Below are positions 51,721 through 61,956 of a stretch of DNA of 64,000 bases, in pieces. The DNA is from Megalonaias nervosa (Eukaryota; Mollusca; Bivalvia; Unionida; Unionidae). Under the pieces are notes generated by a model. It had not been told where the DNA came from. It saw only the letters and a list, made by a program, of their open reading frames with translations, and searched no databases. Each line of letters starts with the position of its first letter. Positions within the stretch are counted from its first letter, which is position 1. The position numbers and the translations under genes were made by a program. The stretch lies in the NCBI GenBank assembly GCA_016617855.1, contig JAECUM010000858.1:110416-174415 (forward strand). The letters are read 5' to 3'.

Positions 51721-53256
51721 TATATTGAGAGAGATAGCGAAGTAAATCATGCAATTAATTTAGTTGTACCTGTCCCACCAACTGAGGATTTAAGTGAAGG
51801 AATTCAATCAGACTCTGTTGATCTTAGAGCAACAAATCTTTGGAATTCAGAAATTATGAAAAATCTGGACCAGAAACTTTTACATTTGCAACAAGAAAGG
51901 AATGAACTTAAACAGTTATTATTCGAATATGAGCACTGGTTTCCAGATATTCCTACGAGGACAAACAAACGTTTTCATGACGTTGAAATTGTAGATTCAA
52001 AACCTGTGAAACAACACCCATACAGGATGAACCCTCTCAAACAGGAATACTTGAAAAAGGAAATTCAGTATTTGCTACAGAACAATTTCATAGAGCCCAG
52101 TAAAAGTGATTGGAGTTTACCATGTATACTTGTTCCGAAACCTGATAAAACTTTCCGTATGTGCACTGATTATGGCAAGGTGAACAGTGTGACAAAAACA
52201 AATTCATTTCCATTACCAAGAATTGATGACTGTATTGATAAAATTGGTAATGCCAAGTACGTCACCAAATTTGACCTTCTGAAAGGATTTTGGCAAATTC
52301 CACTAATGGAAAGAGCAAAGGAAATTTTGGCATTTGTGACTCCAGATGGACTCTATCAATATAAAGTAATGCCGTTCAGGATGAAGGGTTCCCCAAGTAC
52401 TTTTCAACGCTTGATGAATATGATTACCTCTGGTCTAGATAATTGTGATGCCTACATCGATGATGTCATTATCTACAATGACACCTGGAAAGAACATCTA
52501 GAAACGATTCAGAAATTCTTTGACAGACTCACTGATGCAAATTTGACAATCAATTTATCTAAAAGTGAGTTTTGCCATGCTTGTGTAATTTTTCTAGGAC
52601 ATATTGTGGGACATGGTCAAGTTAAACCTATAGATGCTAAAGTCAAGGCTATCTCTGATTTCCCTCTGCCTGTCAGTAAAAAGCAACTGATGCGATTTTT
52701 GGGTATGTCTGGATACTGTCGAAAATTTTGTTCCAATTTTTCTAATATTGCTGAACCCCTGACAAACTTGTTGAGCAAGAAAAACAAGTTTCTTTGGACT
52801 GAAAAATGTCAGGAGGCTTTTGATAGGTTAAAAGCCATACTCAAGAGTGCGCCAGTTCTTACAGCTCCAAATTTCAGTCAACCATTTAAACTATCTGTTG
52901 ATGCAAGTGATGTTGGGGTTGGAGCAGTATTGATTCAAGACGATAGAAATGGTGTTGATCACCCAGTGTGCTATTTCTCTAAGAAATTAAATAAGCACCA
53001 AAGAAATTACTCAATAATCGAGAAGGAATGTTTGGCTTTAATTTTGGCATTACAGCATTTTGAAGTTTACATTAGCTCAGCTCCTTCTCCAGTTGTTGTG
53101 TTTAGTGACCACAACCCCCTTACTTTCATCGACAAGATGAAAAATAAAAATCAGAGATTATTAAGGTGGAGTTTGTTTTTGCAAGAATATAATCTTGACA
53201 TCAGGCACATCAAAGGAAAAGACAATTTGATTGCAGATGCACTTTCCCATGTATAG
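51721..53256 (+). CDS. Reverse transcriptase-RNase H of the Gmr1-like element
   Basis: The frame is open from 51721 (after a TAG) to the stop at 53256; the first ATG is 51856, giving 466 codons. From that ATG: QHPYRMNP and EPSKSDWSLPCILVPKPD at the RT fingers (about 52-97), the first catalytic Asp at 140 (KFDLLKGFWQIPL), the YIDD box at 200-203 and LGHIVGHGQVKP in the connection. RNase H then has acidic residues D349 (LSVDAS), E391 (EKECLALILAL), D418 (VVFSDHNPL) and D461 (NLIADALS). All expected catalytic acids are present. It copies element RNA to DNA in the particle. It is normally released from a longer polyprotein, so no native start is claimed. Confidence 0.9.
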   Translation, partial: YIERDSEVNHAINLVVPVPPTEDLSEGIQSDSVDLRATNLWNSEIMKNLDQKLLHLQQERNELKQLLFEYEHWFPDIPTRTNKRFHDVEIVDSKPVKQHPYRMNPLKQEYLKKEIQYLLQNNFIEPSKSDWSLPCILVPKPDKTFRMCTDYGKVNSVTKTNSFPLPRIDDCIDKIGNAKYVTKFDLLKGFWQIPLMERAKEILAFVTPDGLYQYKVMPFRMKGSPSTFQRLMNMITSGLDNCDAYIDDVIIYNDTWKEHLETIQKFFDRLTDANLTINLSKSEFCHACVIFLGHIVGHGQVKPIDAKVKAISDFPLPVSKKQLMRFLGMSGYCRKFCSNFSNIAEPLTNLLSKKNKFLWTEKCQEAFDRLKAILKSAPVLTAPNFSQPFKLSVDASDVGVGAVLIQDDRNGVDHPVCYFSKKLNKHQRNYSIIEKECLALILALQHFEVYISSAPSPVVVFSDHNPLTFIDKMKNKNQRLLRWSLFLQEYNLDIRHIKGKDNLIADALSHV

Positions 53257-53380
53257 AAATATTATTTCATGTACACTTTGTATAATTCATAAGAGTTTTC
53301 TTATGTAATTTTATTTTACCTCATGTATAATTTACATATGGTAAAAAGAAAGCTTTATTACATAAATCTTTCTTTTTCTT

Positions 53381-53392
53381 TATGGGGGGAAG
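53381..53392 (+). promoter_or_regulatory. Polypurine tract
   Basis: TATGGGGGGAAG directly precedes the LTR start TGTTACAT, the expected primer site for plus-strand DNA synthesis. Confidence 0.85.
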
Positions 53393-54341
53393 TGTTACAT
53401 ATATGTAATTTAATTACTTGTGTGTTACTTTTAAATTCTTTTTTATTTTATTTTTGTTTCATTACATTTTATTATAATGATAATTTTCACGGGATTTGAC
53501 TATTTTCAAAAACTCATTTTTCTCAGTTTTGACCTGATTTGAATGTAAAAGGTATTACATTATCAGTATTTTTAGCTCACCTTGGTTGAGACATTTTGTA
53601 AACACTAAGCAAAAGTGATTGGTTACTAACGAGGTCATTTTCGGCCCACGTGTTATTTGTTGTAAACAACCTTTCTTTTTTTAATTTATTCCAGTGTGGG
53701 AATCTGATTCTTAGCTAGGGCTATTATAGCATACGTGATAATTGGCATTTTTATTTTACTGTGCTGTTCAAATTAGTGAGCACATAGCCCGTCACGTGAG
53801 CCACCATGTGATCTAAAATCGAGGCTTAAAACAGCCATTTGCTAGTAGACCCAGGCAGTTGTATTTTAAACCTTGAGGGCTCAAGAGGTTTTTATTGTTG
53901 ATGTCAGCTTGTTTTGAAGTTCATCTATTTTTTGGAATTTAATAATTTATTTTCTAGAAAACTGCACAAGTGCTCTTCTTTATAAAATTCTGGAACAAAG
54001 ACATTCAGTGAAAATTTATTCTGGAATTCTAAACAGAACATTATAAATTGTGATTCAATGAGAAACTGTTGCCTTCTGTACAACAACCTCATCTGACGTC
54101 ATTGCCTTCCATATTGGAACTTCATAGACATTCGAACCTGGATTCAATTAGAACTGTTTAGTGATAGGACTTATATTTCTCAATTCAAGGATTAATTTTT
54201 TGACTGTTTTCACAAACCGTAAGTCCTATTTCATACTTTTTATCTTGTTTTCTAGGGAAATAAATTATTTTGTTAAAATTTACAAAGCTTGCTGACTTCA
54301 CTCTTTTCTTTTGTTACATTTGTACGAGCCTACATGTAACA
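53393..54341 (+). mobile_element. 3' LTR of the gypsy element
   Basis: The LTR is 949 bp, starting TGTTACAT and ending ATGTAACA, an 8-bp perfect inverted pair with the usual TG...CA limits. It is related along its length to 3451-4352 and, reversed, to 61957-62843. An AT microsatellite begins immediately after it, so a target duplication cannot be judged. Confidence 0.92.

Positions 54342-54345
<4 letters not shown>

Positions 54346-54411
<66 letters not shown>
54346..54411. repeat. (AT)n microsatellite at LTR end
   Basis: About 32 TA units starting 5 bp after the LTR. The element may have inserted into an AT run. Confidence 0.93.
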
Positions 54412-54414
<3 letters not shown>

Positions 54415-56882
54415 AATTAATTACATCACCTGACCGGAGAATATACAATCTTTTTCAATTATCTCAAAATACAAACATGAATAGGCAGATTCTCATGAGT
54501 CTGATATTCTCCTGTCAAAAAGCTGAGGGAATACAAACATGGTCTTTGCCCAGATTCATTTGTAAAAATTTTAGAAATAAATTATGCCAATTGATATGGA
54601 GAATTTTTTTTATAAAGATCTTTAAACTGCTGGAGATGACTGACATTGGCTTGTTTACTTATCATTATTTCTATTCTACATGTAGTAAATATCTCAGGTC
54701 ATTCTGTGAGTTTCCTTCTATTTTCAATGACACCAGAATTCCATCACTTGGGAAGGTGTGCCACTCCCTCTTTTACCCCTTACGGCAGTAGTGTATACAA
54801 TTATCTACTGATTTGTGCATTTGAAATGTAGCAGGTTGCTAGGTGACCCAGTGGAGAATGTAGTCATACTAAAAATATCTATCATACATGTGCATAGTGC
54901 ATGCTTGGATTACTGAAATCATTGATTAATTATTCTATCATATACTCATTAACACAAGAAAGCAGAAGATAAACTTGTTTGTATATTGCCAGCTGCCAAA
55001 AATATAGTAGACAAAAAAGTTTGTTGTATTGAAATCTTAATATGATCTCAATATTTTCCAATCGATTATGACTCTTTCTATGAACTTAATTAAAGATGTA
55101 TCAAAATATATTACTAAGTTTATACCAGTAATTCATGTTAATTAATACACTACAAAAAAGAGGTGATGAATAAATAATTGGCAATTAAATTTTGTACTTA
55201 ACAAAGAGGGAAATAAAGAAAAGAGAGAAAATAAAAGTGATGTTTCCAAAAAACATCATAATTGTATTTAAAAATTGGAAAATACAGAATCTATCTCTTT
55301 AATAGCATAACCATAAAGGATGGGCAAATAGCACCATCGAACATGTAAAGAAGTGAAGAGAATTCTCCAAAGAACTGGGCATTGTTTATGGTAAAGTTGG
55401 CATCATTTATAATATTTCCCTTAACACAGGTAAGGAAATAGCTGATAGAGAAATGGGTATATCAAATTCCATTAGCAGGTAAATTATTGTATTTCATTTA
55501 TGATTCATAGTATTCATGACAACATAGTATTTCAAAATTTCTAAATGACTCTCCATCTACAGTTAATTTCAGGGTACCTGTATACTAGCCATACTCCAAC
55601 ACTGTATTATCGCAGGGTCTATATTATTGCAGCAGACAGGATTTTCCAATTAATTTTGGACATGAGCCATCCAGTGGTTGTTTACAGATATAAAGCATAT
55701 AGCACAAATTCCTCTAGAAAGTCAACATTTTTGACAAGTTGAAAAACAATGAACATCACTTTTTGTAAAGTGCACAAAATTCAATTAATCATCATACAGA
55801 AAACTCCGATTGAACTTGCTATACCAGAATTGGCTTTGATTATGAAATAAACTCAGTGTATCATCTGATGTTTGATGATTATAGGTCACGTACTGATGAG
55901 GACATACAAGGTTAAGCTTGGAATTTCATTCCATGGTAGCCAATATGGACCAAAATTTGACCAAATGTTGCTTATGATGATACTTCTCATACATAAATAA
56001 GAATACAACAACAGTTAAACTTTCTTGAAATTAGTAATATTTCAATAATAATAATAATAATTTTGTATATATTTATATTTATTTGCCCACATTGCATTTA
56101 AAATTTATATAAAGTTAAATAATATTTGTTTTTAAATTGTAATGTTGTTATTCATGGATTTCCACTTTAATTGCATTTGTATGTTCAATTTGTTCATTGG
56201 ATCCTTTCGTTTTTTGTAGAAATATTCTGCCAGTGCAAGGGTGGACATTCCTTCTCATAGGTAAGTTGCAATTTATGTTTATTATAATAAGTGCATGCTA
56301 CCATACCTAACTTACGCAAATACCACGATAATATAGAGTTGTTCCCCCATGATACATTAATCTTGGGTCAGCCACCATATGCTGTTTTATTTACATTTTT
56401 GAGCTTCATTGGCAAAGACTTTTTGTAGGAATAGAAAAAGGGAAACCATAGAACTTTACAGATTATAAGTAAGCAGCAATGGCAAAACAGTTTTAATATG
56501 TACCAATAAAAACATTAAGTACCATGATAATATTGAGTTACGGGCTAGATGTCAACCTACTGCTTTATGCATACTCATCAAAAGACATTAAAATTTTGAC
56601 ACTGATTACCTAACCAGTGGCTTACAATAAATTCAAGGCACCTCCCAATAAAGATTTGCTTGATTGGAAGTTTTTGCTGTGTCTCCCATCCCCAAGTTGA
56701 ATAGATTGGTTGGGCGGTTGCTACACCGCTGTACCGGGCTCTTCGCAGTGATGTTGTGTATGAATATTAATATATTTTTTATCTAGCGCTCATACATTAC
56801 CATAAAGGAACAAAATTTAAGTCCACAATATATAGTTTTTAAATAAATTATATGTAGTAAAGAGATGCAGATAAATATATAC
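54412..56882. other. Intron 1, left-most quiet stretch
   Basis: A (TAA)6 run lies at 56044-56061. Open frames at 54646-54831 and 55545-55742 show nothing recognisable. Confidence 0.5.
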
Positions 56883-56985
56883 CTTCGCATCCCATAAGTA
56901 TTTCCCTGCGGACTGGATTGCACCCAAGAGCAGTAATTGCTCTTGTGTGAGTGTCCGTCCGCACATAATGCTTTTCCATTGCCAT
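56883..56985 (-). CDS. WD40 gene exon 1 (start codon)
   Basis: The first coding exon is 103 bp, 34 codons plus 1 nt. The ATG at 56985-56983 is the first after an in-frame TAA 9 bases upstream; a second in-frame ATG follows two codons later and could also be used. The donor after GCGAAG is GTATATAT, a usable but not strong match. The peptide begins MAMEKHYVRTDTHTR and ends ILMGCE, the d strand of the first WD blade. The split Asp codon (G/AT) joins exon 2 to give CEDGVIKVW, a textbook WD40 turn, and this junction is the best proof that the exon belongs to the gene although it lies 18 kb away. Confidence 0.85.
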
Positions 56986-57194
56986 TTTCCTTTATAAAGG
57001 GTTTTCACTAGTATATCTCACAAAACAACAGAATACAATTTTCTAAATTTGTCCGGCAATTCATTCTGTATCTATCCACTAAAATCCAAGTCATTTATGG
57101 CTGAATTTTCCAGTCCCTGAAACTCGGTGCTCGTTTGCCGCCATACTATTTATCTTGGAGACCGCGCATGCGTGTCCTACCAACAAGAGCCTTT
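56986..57194 (-). promoter_or_regulatory. Presumed 5' UTR/promoter of the WD40 gene
   Basis: Upstream of the start codon the sequence is CpG-richer than its surroundings. It has CGCGCATGCGTG at 57163-57174, close to the NRF-1 palindrome, and GCCGCCAT at 57137-57144, a YY1-type core. There is no good TATA box at a sensible distance; TATAAA at about 56994 is too close to the ATG. Both sites are common in TATA-less housekeeping and ciliary promoters. Their function here is inferred. Confidence 0.4.
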
Positions 57195-57903
57195 TGACGG
57201 TATGACTAAAATACGAAATGGAAAAACAATTGAACGCAATGGATGTAAAATACTCAAAGGATATCAGTAAATTATATATTAACACTGCTTCGTCACTATT
57301 TGAACTAAATATGATTTCTGATATCAAAACATAATAAATGAAAACTTATTTTAAATAACAGTGCAATTTTACTCAAATAATATTTCACTTAAATGTGACC
57401 AACCTGCTGCGCAATGGAAATCATAAATGAAAACCGCAACATAAATATTTTGAGACTATACTTCTTAACTTACAATCATATTTCTTAATATACTTCGGAG
57501 CGGGATCATAAGATAAGATGGTTCAATTGCGTTTTCCAATTTCCATAGCACATTAGACCGGTCACTGTCGTATGAAACACATTTTTCAATGAAATTAATA
57601 ATTTAAAAATAATCGATAAAATATGTATCGATATTTCGAGATTAATACCACTAAATAAAATGAACTTCTGAAATATCCATTGCAAATAATGATTTCCATT
57701 GCGTAGTAGGTGGGTCTTTGATTAATTTGCACAACTATTTAAAATAAGTATTCACTTTTTCCATTTCATTTTATAAACAAAAATCATATTTAGTTCAAAA
57801 AGTGATGGAAAAGTGTTACAATTTGTTGATTCCCATTGCGTATTTCTCTTCCGTTACGTTCCATTTTTCTATTGAGTAATTTAGTCATACCCATTTTGCC
57901 GTC
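57195..57903. mobile_element. Foldback (long inverted repeat) element
   Basis: The ends GACGG...TATGACTAAA and TTTAGTCATA...CCGTC are inverted, and homology continues inward for roughly 240 bp per arm: TTTGAACTAAATATGATTT, ACTTATTTTAAATA and ACGCAATGGAAATCAT on the left recur reversed on the right. The middle (about 57450-57660) is unpaired. No coding capacity. It lies directly upstream of the WD40 promoter region and about 0.7 kb before the Polinton genes. Confidence 0.8.
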
Positions 57904-58628
57904 CCGATCTAAAAATCAGATAAATGAACCAATTAAGTTACAAAATAAGACCGAAAAGGAACGAAATTGAGGGTTAGCAGGCTATGCAATGCGATAAGTA
58001 AACATTATTTGTAAGTTAACCCATTATTAAAAGTGACAAGATTTCCTGAGATATTATCATGCCTCCATTAGTCTATTGTGTTCTTCTTCTTTCCTTTTGC
58101 GTCATTTCCCCTAGCAATAATATCTGCATAAAATGATAATATATCATTACAGAAATTATAGAAGTTAGTGTCTGTCAGTAATAAAGGAGAAAACTATTGA
58201 TATCACGGGTTGATTTGGAAAAAGGGGAGAGGGTTTTATCAATAGTTTCCCAATCTGACTAACACAAACAAGTGCCTGCTTTGACCATAATTATGTGTTC
58301 TGTGGCAATGTAGCAGCAGGGTGGTGAACAGACCACTTTTTAGAGCAATCCGTTTTGAAAATAAAACTCGCTACAAAAATGAACAGACAAGCGTAAATAA
58401 CGCTAAACCGAGACCTGTAACCGGGTTGTACTAAACCGAGGCCTCTACAGGGTTAGCGCATTTATTAATTGTTTTCTCTTGACGCTTGCGTGTCAAATTT
58501 TATGCCTCTTCGTTTACCGACCCGGGACATTTACTATTGGTCGTCCACCACCACCACCACCACCCACCACCCGCTGCTGTAGCGACGCGGTTAGGTGGTG
58601 TAATTAAATCATTATTATATTAATATTA
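57904..58628. other. Spacer before the Polinton genes
   Basis: It contains two 28-bp direct repeats at about 58400-58460 (CTAAACCGAGACCTGTAACC and CTAAACCGAGGCCTCTACAG types) whose outer ends GCTAAACC and GGTTAGC are inverted. A (CAC)n run lies at 58545-58572. The composition is more GC-rich than the left region. It could hold the Polinton's non-coding leader, but I could not define a terminal inverted repeat. Confidence 0.4.
58545..58572. repeat. (CAC)n microsatellite
   Basis: CCACC trinucleotide run of about 9 units with one interruption. Confidence 0.9.
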
Positions 58629-59300
58629 ATGAGCGATCCTATGCTAACTAATGAATCTCGCACAGCTAAACTAGCTCGACAGCGACTAGAGGCAATTAAC
58701 AAATATCTCCCCGTCCGTGATTCTGTCAAGCAACAACTACAAGCGCGTCAGGAGTCTCAGGTGGAATTTACAGAAGGTACAAAACAGTTATTTAAACCAA
58801 CTGCTGAACCAACCAAGGAAATTGTTACATCAACTGAGGCAACACAAAAAGCTCTTGAGACATTACCTGAAGATGAACCACAACCTGAAGATGAGCCACA
58901 ACCTCTGTCAAAAGTCAGAACTAACATTATAAATAAATTTACGCCGAAAGGTATTGCCGCTATCAAGAACCCAGACCAATTAATTAATATTGCCACGTTT
59001 GGATATAGTGATAGAGATAGGTATGTAAAACCCGAATATGTTAAAACTCAGAAATCTGCTTATTGGGTTAGGGATGTATATCGCGTCTTTACCGATACTC
59101 CGCAGATCAGATCTGAGGAAGATGTTAATCAGTTTCACATTTTTAACCAAGTTGTAAATGAGCTTACTGAACAAGAAAAACAAGCTGCAAATCAAAGACT
59201 AGCAGAGTTGGCAGGTGTACCCCTGCCACTGGTAGAATCAGAAAAGAAAAATATAACTGCTAGTCTAATAGCAAGAAGTGGTCTTCGTGTTAGACGCTAG
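58629..59300 (+). CDS. Polinton-associated ORF of unknown function, 223 aa, intact
   Basis: I do not recognise this protein. The ATG at 58629 opens a frame of 223 codons just ahead of the capsid gene (ATG at 59312), same strand. The N-terminal third is charged and helical (SRTAKLARQRLEAINKYL). Residues about 83-93 repeat EDEPQP, an acidic linker. The second half (FTPKGIAAIKNPDQLINIA, YWVRDVYRVFTD, QFHIFNQVVNELTEQE) looks folded, and the end is basic (SLIARSGLRVRR). Its position suggests a virion component such as a minor capsid protein, but that is inference from neighbours only. It is the only gene of the block without a visible break. Confidence 0.6.
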   Translation: MSDPMLTNESRTAKLARQRLEAINKYLPVRDSVKQQLQARQESQVEFTEGTKQLFKPTAEPTKEIVTSTEATQKALETLPEDEPQPEDEPQPLSKVRTNIINKFTPKGIAAIKNPDQLINIATFGYSDRDRYVKPEYVKTQKSAYWVRDVYRVFTDTPQIRSEEDVNQFHIFNQVVNELTEQEKQAANQRLAELAGVPLPLVESEKKNITASLIARSGLRVRR

Positions 59301-59311
59301 CAAGTATAACA

Positions 59312-60642
59312 ATGTTCAAACGTGTATCTGATCCCGCTTTTGACATGGATGCGCCAGTCCTCAAAGATGAATCGGTACGTGATTATCAATATTATTCGTA
59401 TGATGCATGAGAGCCAAATCAGCGTGGAAGAATTGAGCTGCAAGTTCAGGATACAAGCAAATATTTCTTACCCGCTGAAGCATTTATTGAAGTAGAAGGT
59501 GAAATTCTAAAAACAGATGACACTGAATATGGAGCTGATATTAGAGTTGGTTTTGTTCAACAGTGCCACGTATAGCATCGACGGAAGAAACATTGAAGCA
59601 TGCCTGGACGATATTGGGTCTTGCAAGATATTCCGATAATTATTCAAGATTAACTGGTCCTTCAATGATGTTTGTGAAGGATACTGCTAACCACCGTGAC
59701 AACAGACAGTATAATACAAGATGACCAAGAAACTTCTCCGACAACGCTGACGCTGATGTGTGGCCGGTGGTTCATGGTGCTAATCCAGAATTCAACTTAG
59801 GATTCGCAGCACGTCGATCAATGCTGAAGGATGGAAGTAGAAGATTTTCATGTTCAATTCCACTGTCACATATCTTTGGATATTGCAGAAATGTCAGAAA
59901 GGTTATTTTTGGAGCCAAGCACACAGTTGTGCTTGTAAGAAAGGCTACCGATGATGATGCAATCTGGCGTCCTATCGGTGATGCAGGTAAAGTAATACTG
60001 ACAAAACTTTCGTTGTGGATGCCAACAATGATACCGTCATTGACCGAAGAACAACGGCTGCTCTCTTTTATGGATTCAGGTGGTAAATCAACATTGTCAT
60101 GGTTGACGATGACCACAGATAGTGTTCAAAGTACCACTAATGGTTTCTTCACATGGCCGATAGCATCAGAGCAAGGTGTCTCTGCACCGCGACATATATT
60201 CATTGCTTTTCAAGATGCTAGAGTAAACTCACAATTACATAGCACAATGATATTTGACAAACTTGGTGTTACTGAAGTTTCACTGAGAATAAATGGACAT
60301 CAAAAACCAGGTGAGGACATAATACTGAACTTTGATAACAATCATGTTGCACGTGCATATCATCGTTTGATGACATTCATGGGACGTGATCAAAATGTTG
60401 ATTCTGGTCTACAAATATCAGAACTAGATTTTACAACGCAGTATCCGATCTATTACTTTTCGCTGGAACACATGGATTTATTTACACAATCTGTTGTTGA
60501 TATACACTTACGAGATCTTATGGCAAGAGGAGCTATTGCTAATTGCAGAGCAATCGCTGTTATACTCTCAGACAAAACAATGATGCTGGAAGGTGTTGGT
60601 GGACGAATGAGACTTATTGATGCCCCAGTGGAAAACATGTAA
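59312..60642 (+). pseudogene. Polinton/adintovirus major capsid protein (hexon-like), broken
   Basis: It resembles the double jelly-roll capsid protein of Mavericks/Polintons, often annotated in invertebrates as F54H12.2-like. The start is MFKRVSDPAFDMDAPVL, an opening typical of that family. The long 3' frame from 59758 (294 codons) has FSCSIPLSHIFGYC, KVIFGAKHTVVLVRK, KLSLWMPTMIPS, PRHIFIAFQDAR and YPIYYFSLEHMDLF. It would form the icosahedral shell. Breaks: TGA at 59408, TAG at 59573, a frame change after that, and TGA at 59722. The shorter 5' part is therefore in pieces and no full protein can be made. Confidence 0.87.
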
Positions 60643-60700
60643 TTGGATCGCTTGCGACCCCGTGTGCACGATTAGTAATTAAATCGCCCATGATATTATA

Positions 60701-60970
60701 ATGTCATATCATCACGTTAATGTTACTCTGACCCCTGGTCAGATTGAAAAGCTACAATCAGCGTTAAAAAAGAATACTGGAATAAAAATATCGCTGAAAT
60801 CAGCAGCGTTGCAAGGTCCAAATAAACTATCCCTGACAGAACGTCAACTCAAGGATTGCAATAATGCCAAACGATCAAAGACCGGTGTCAGACTTAATCT
60901 TTCTGCGGTTGCTATTAAAGACAAGCAGCTGCAATTGGTGCTGTTGAAACTGCCGCTGGGATGGCATTAA
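60701..60970 (+). pseudogene. pVI/pX-like minor virion protein, frameshifted
   Basis: Starts MSYHHVNVTLTPGQIEKLQS with further blocks GIKISLKSAALQGPNKLSL and TERQLKD, the N-terminal pattern of the small adenovirus pVI/pX-like proteins of adintoviruses and Polintons. These coat the inside of the shell and disrupt membranes in their adenovirus counterparts. A frame change near 60925-60960 moves the reading into the next frame, where an Ala-rich stretch typical of these proteins leads on to the protease. The 89-codon frame is thus truncated. Confidence 0.72.
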
Positions 60971-61344
60971 AGAAAGCAACAGGTCACGGACTAAATACTG
61001 CCAAAAAAAAAGCGGGGTCTAAGAATGCCAGGAACCTCTCATTCCTGGTACGGTCGAGGTCTGAGACTGCCCGGGACACCTCGCTAGACGCAAAGCGTTT
61101 CGAGCTTCCCATGTCTAATTTTGATTTACTTGATGCCGCTAAGAAATTAAACATCAAAAACTTCCGAGGTGTTTTTATGCGTGATCAATTACCAAAACAA
61201 CCAAACCGTTTTGAAACCGGTATCATTAATCTCGATGGAAGTTCTGGTCCAGGAACTAATTGGGTTGTATATGCGGTTGACCCACGTGGAGTTGTTTATT
61301 TTGATTCGTATGGGTTGGCGCCACCAAAAGAATTTTTAAAATAA
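60961..61344 (+). pseudogene. Adenain-type cysteine protease, catalytic His replaced, truncated
   Basis: A 127-codon frame. Residues about 50-75 (LPMSNFDLLDAAKKLNIKN, FRGVFMRD) and 87-102 (GIINLDGSSGPGTNWVVY) match adenovirus-type maturation proteases (peptidase family C5), which cleave virion precursors. Relatives read G-T-H-W at the catalytic histidine; here residue 100 is Asn (AAT at 61258). The Asp of YFDSYG (about 113-117) is present. TAA at 61342 stops the frame before the Cys region. Readable sequence continues to about 61530 (PPICSRKVLAVLDAV), with Cys near 61410 as a candidate nucleophile. It is inactive on two counts. Confidence 0.83.
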
Positions 61345-61956
61345 GTCGGCGGAATGCATAGCACTCCAGTCTGGTATTCAACATTACCAACACAGATAAT
61401 AACTGATCCGCCAATATGCAGCCGTAAAGTACTCGCTGTGCTCGACGCTGTTTCGACATCGTCAAGGGCACCACCTCATAAAATCGTGCACGAGTGTACC
61501 ACCAAACAACATCGTCGTCCAACATTTTAAACAGGTCTTCATGTAATATACAATGGAAGATATTTACGGAAGATCTGCTAAGGGTAAGCTCCAATGTGAC
61601 TTATCCAAATATGCAACCCTTGACGAGGTCAAGGATGAGCTCGCTAATCTTTTGGGTCTGGAAGATCTTGACCAAAATGAAGTTGTTGTTCTTCAGGATC
61701 AGCAAGGATGTCTAAAGACGAGCAATATCCCGTTTACAGATATTATTCTGTGGGTTCCAGGTGCGACCGAAGATAACTTAATGGTGTTTGCTAAAAACGG
61801 TAAAATGAAAAACTCGGAGGAATCAATTCTAACACTAATGGAAGAGATCACTGGACGCATCAGAAGAACTGGAGACATTATGTATGGCGAACTCAGCATG
61901 AGCAGAAATATAATTATCAATGTGAAAGAACCAAAATCAGACCATGATGTGGCAAC

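Larger units (their letters stand above)
49925..54341 (+). mobile_element. Ty3/gypsy retrotransposon, Gmr1-like domain order, 5'-truncated
   Basis: Internal pieces run gag zinc knuckle, protease, integrase, reverse transcriptase, RNase H, polypurine tract, 3' LTR. Integrase before reverse transcriptase is the order of the Gmr1-like group of Ty3/gypsy elements, not the usual gypsy order. The 5' LTR, primer site and most of gag are missing. Several frame breaks separate protease and integrase, while the reverse transcriptase-RNase H frame is whole. It lies antisense to the host gene, in intron 1. Confidence 0.9.
1..56985 (-). other. WD40-repeat protein gene, 12 exons, 3' end outside window
   Basis: This is one host gene on the minus strand, assembled from acceptor/donor pairs and codon phase. 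The exons in order end with partial codons of 1, 2, 0, 1, 2, 2, 2, 0, 1, 1 and 2 nt, and each matches the next exon. The conceptual product is about 431 residues in this window. It has repeated WD40 signatures (GVIKVW, RYIIAW, YDQKLIIYD, GSFDKSVKIW, RRHLIVWK, GAIIKWE), so it should form a beta-propeller scaffold for protein binding. A Lys/Glu/Gln-rich, probably disordered tail follows. I see no signal peptide or membrane segment, so it is likely cytosolic or ciliary. I could not name an orthologue; a cilia-associated WDR family is possible but is a guess. Splicing is inferred, not observed. Confidence 0.85.

Noticed and set aside
59772..60116. 114-codon minus-strand frame opposite the capsid gene
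   Set aside because: Shadow of the capsid coding frame.
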